This document shows, one piece after another, positions 3,631 through 5,114 of a stretch of 5,114 nt of DNA. How positions within the stretch are numbered: position 1 is the stretch's first letter; every line of letters starts with the position of its first letter. Where the stretch lies: assembly GCA_031255275.1 (NCBI GenBank), contig JAIRSV010000124.1, positions 1-5,114 on the forward strand. Reading direction: 5' to 3'. Source of the stretch: Proteiniphilum sp. Its GTDB lineage: Bacteria > Bacteroidota > Bacteroidia > Bacteroidales > Dysgonomonadaceae. A model generated the notes under the pieces. That model saw only the letters and a program-made list of their open reading frames with translations. It made no database searches and was not told where the DNA came from. A program made the position numbers and the translations under genes.

Positions 3631-4977
3631 ATGGCTAATCGAATAAAAATTAAAAAAGGCTTGCAAATCCCGCTGCTCGGCGAGGCTGAAGAGACGCTGA
3701 AAGGCAGTGTGGCGAGTGAATATGTGAGGATTTGTCCTGAAGATTTTCACGGCGTTACTCCCAAGTTGGCCGTTAAAGCAGATGATACCGTGAAGGCCGG
3801 AACCCCCCTGCTCTTTGATAAGGATCACCCCGAAATACTTTTCGCGTCACCCGTCAGCGGCGTGGTGTCAGCCATTGAACGCGGCGAAAAACGGCGTATC
3901 CTCTACATCGAAGTGAAAGCCGACAGCGAAATCCGGTATGAAGATTTCGGTAAAAAAGAGGTCGCCACGCTCTCTGCCGAAGAGGCGAAGAAATCCATCC
4001 TCGAAGCAGGTCTCTGGTTCCTTATCAAACAGCGTCCCTTCGACGTAGTGGCAGTGCCCGACAAAGAACCGCGCGATATATTCGTAACCGGATTCAATAC
4101 CGCGCCGCTGGCCCCCTCTGTCGATTTCATGCTGAACGGCCTTGAAGCCGACTTGCAGACAGGACTTGACGCCCTGTCGAAACTGACAGCCGGAAAAGTC
4201 TATCTCTCAGTCGGCGCGAAAACAGCCAACAAAGGATTGCTTCACGCGAAGAATGTAGTGATTACCCAATTCGACGGGCCGCATCCCGCAGGAAATGTGG
4301 GAGTACAGATCAACCATATCAAACCCGTGAACAGGGGCGAAACCGTGTGGACGCTGAACGCTCCGGACGTAGCGCTGATCGGACGCCTCTTCAATCAGGG
4401 AATTACGGATCTGACCCGCACGGTAGCGCTCACCGGATCGGAAGTGAAGCAGACCGCCTACTACCGGATGCCGATCGGTACGGAACTGAAATCAATCCTC
4501 AAGGGAAATGTCACGGAAGGCATCTCCCTGCGATATATCAGCGGAAATCCGCTCACCGGCCGGAAGATAGATGCCGATGGCGTACTTCGCGCGTATGATA
4601 CGCAGGTGACCGTCATCCCCGAAGGCGATGACATACACGAAATTTTTGGATGGGCGTCCCTTTCGCCCAAACGTTACAGCGCCGGATGCACTTATCCCGC
4701 CTATAATAAAAAATATCGTCTCGACGCCCGCTTGCTGGGAGGCCCGAGAGCAATCATCGTTTCCAGCGAATACGATAAGGTATTCCCGATGGATATTTAT
4801 CCCGAACAGCTCATCAAATCCATTATAGCGTCCAATATCGACAGAATGGAACAGCTGGGCATATACGAAGTGGCGCCCGAAGACTTCGCCCTGTGCGAGT
4901 TTGTCGACACGTCCAAACTGGAACTGCAACGTATTGTGCGTGCCGGACTCGACAAGCTGCGCAAGGAAATGGAGTGA
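3631..4977 (+). CDS. nqrA: Na+-translocating NADH:quinone oxidoreductase subunit A
   Basis: The 448-residue product matches NqrA in length and in motif order. The start MANRIKIKKGLQIPL corresponds to the family's IKKGLDL/P opening. A barrel-sandwich-like N-terminal region follows (about 25-100, with FASPVSGVVSAIERG at 71-85), then a central Rossmann-like part with the strongly conserved GPHPAGNVG (216-224), a region around 255-335 corresponding to the SLBB-like domain, and a helical C-terminus with PEDFALCEFVDTSK (416-429). NqrA is the cytoplasm-facing peripheral subunit of the six-subunit NqrABCDEF complex. It carries no redox cofactor of its own and is associated with quinone and inhibitor binding, while the complex couples NADH oxidation to Na+ export. 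I chose the ATG at 3631 over the in-frame ATG at 3592 because family proteins begin M-A-N-x-I-K and the extra 13 residues have no counterpart. A strong promoter lies about 230 nt upstream; nqrB follows after 50 bp. No disruption is seen. Confidence 0.97.
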   Translation: MANRIKIKKGLQIPLLGEAEETLKGSVASEYVRICPEDFHGVTPKLAVKADDTVKAGTPLLFDKDHPEILFASPVSGVVSAIERGEKRRILYIEVKADSEIRYEDFGKKEVATLSAEEAKKSILEAGLWFLIKQRPFDVVAVPDKEPRDIFVTGFNTAPLAPSVDFMLNGLEADLQTGLDALSKLTAGKVYLSVGAKTANKGLLHAKNVVITQFDGPHPAGNVGVQINHIKPVNRGETVWTLNAPDVALIGRLFNQGITDLTRTVALTGSEVKQTAYYRMPIGTELKSILKGNVTEGISLRYISGNPLTGRKIDADGVLRAYDTQVTVIPEGDDIHEIFGWASLSPKRYSAGCTYPAYNKKYRLDARLLGGPRAIIVSSEYDKVFPMDIYPEQLIKSIIASNIDRMEQLGIYEVAPEDFALCEFVDTSKLELQRIVRAGLDKLRKEME

Positions 4978-5027
4978 ACACCCCCGTTACGCAATAGAAA
5001 AATATATAACTCATAAATAATAGAACT

Positions 5028-5114
5028 TTGAAAGCGTTAAAAAAGTATCTTGATAAGATCAAACCGAATTTCGAGGAAGGCGGAAAACTGCATTGGCTTC
5101 ATTCCACATACGAT
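5028..5114 (+). CDS. nqrB: Na+-translocating NADH:quinone oxidoreductase subunit B, N-terminal part (runs off right edge)
   Basis: Twenty-nine codons are visible, reading MKALKKYLDK, then IKPNFEEGGK, then LHWLHSTYD at the edge. This is the characteristic soluble N-terminus of NqrB in Bacteroidales, preceding its membrane helices. NqrB is an integral membrane subunit that carries a covalently attached FMN and takes part in quinone reduction and Na+ translocation. The start is a TTG at 5028: in this frame a TAA stop lies at 5007-5009 and no ATG or GTG occurs between it and 5028, while the conserved homology begins exactly at the TTG. The 50-bp gap from nqrA and the shared direction indicate one operon. 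Only about 7% of a typical NqrB is present, so catalytic residues cannot be checked. Confidence 0.93.
   Translation, partial: MKALKKYLDKIKPNFEEGGKLHWLHSTYD

Overview
The window looks like part of a Bacteroidales chromosome (Bacteroidota). The grounds are: two good matches to the Bacteroidota sigma -7 promoter element TAnnTTTG; A/T-rich sequence instead of clear Shine-Dalgarno motifs before the start codons; a Na+-NQR operon whose NqrA and NqrB N-termini read like those of Bacteroides/Parabacteroides/Tannerella relatives; and a leftmost protein that resembles a hypothetical family I recall only from Bacteroidales. Base composition is roughly balanced, which would fit a Tannerella/Parabacteroides/Porphyromonas-like lineage, but the genus cannot be fixed from the sequence.

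Layout. (1) Positions 1-367, minus strand: the N-terminal 122 residues of a hypothetical protein that runs off the left edge. (2) Positions 368-1241: about 870 bases with no convincing conventional gene. This stretch holds ten head-to-tail 21-bp repeats (461-670), an 11-G tract (780-790), compact inverted repeats (808-870 and 912-931), a possible minus-strand promoter (932-939), and a plus-strand promoter with a foldable leader before the next gene. (3) Positions 1242-2336: a Nif3/YqfO-type dinuclear-metal protein, closed by a strong intrinsic terminator (2372-2419). (4) Positions 2507-3265: a coiled-coil protein with a C-terminal four-cysteine zinc ribbon (COG1579 type), a frequent neighbour of Nif3 genes. 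(5) A very good promoter (3389-3396) followed by a leader of roughly 230 nt, then nqrA (3631-4977) and the first 29 codons of nqrB, which starts at a TTG (5028) and runs off the right edge.

Function. The nqr genes begin the operon for the sodium-pumping NADH:quinone oxidoreductase, a main respiratory entry point in these anaerobes. NqrA is the membrane-peripheral, quinone-associated subunit and NqrB is a membrane subunit with a covalent FMN. The Nif3 and zinc-ribbon proteins are widely conserved and often adjacent, but their biochemical roles are poorly settled. Nothing in the sequence ties them mechanistically to Na+-NQR beyond proximity.

The least explained parts are the 21-bp repeat block with its neighbouring hypothetical gene and G tract, and the two structured leaders before nif3 and nqrA. 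The nif3 leader contains mutually exclusive stems and the nqrA leader contains a 42-codon reading frame.
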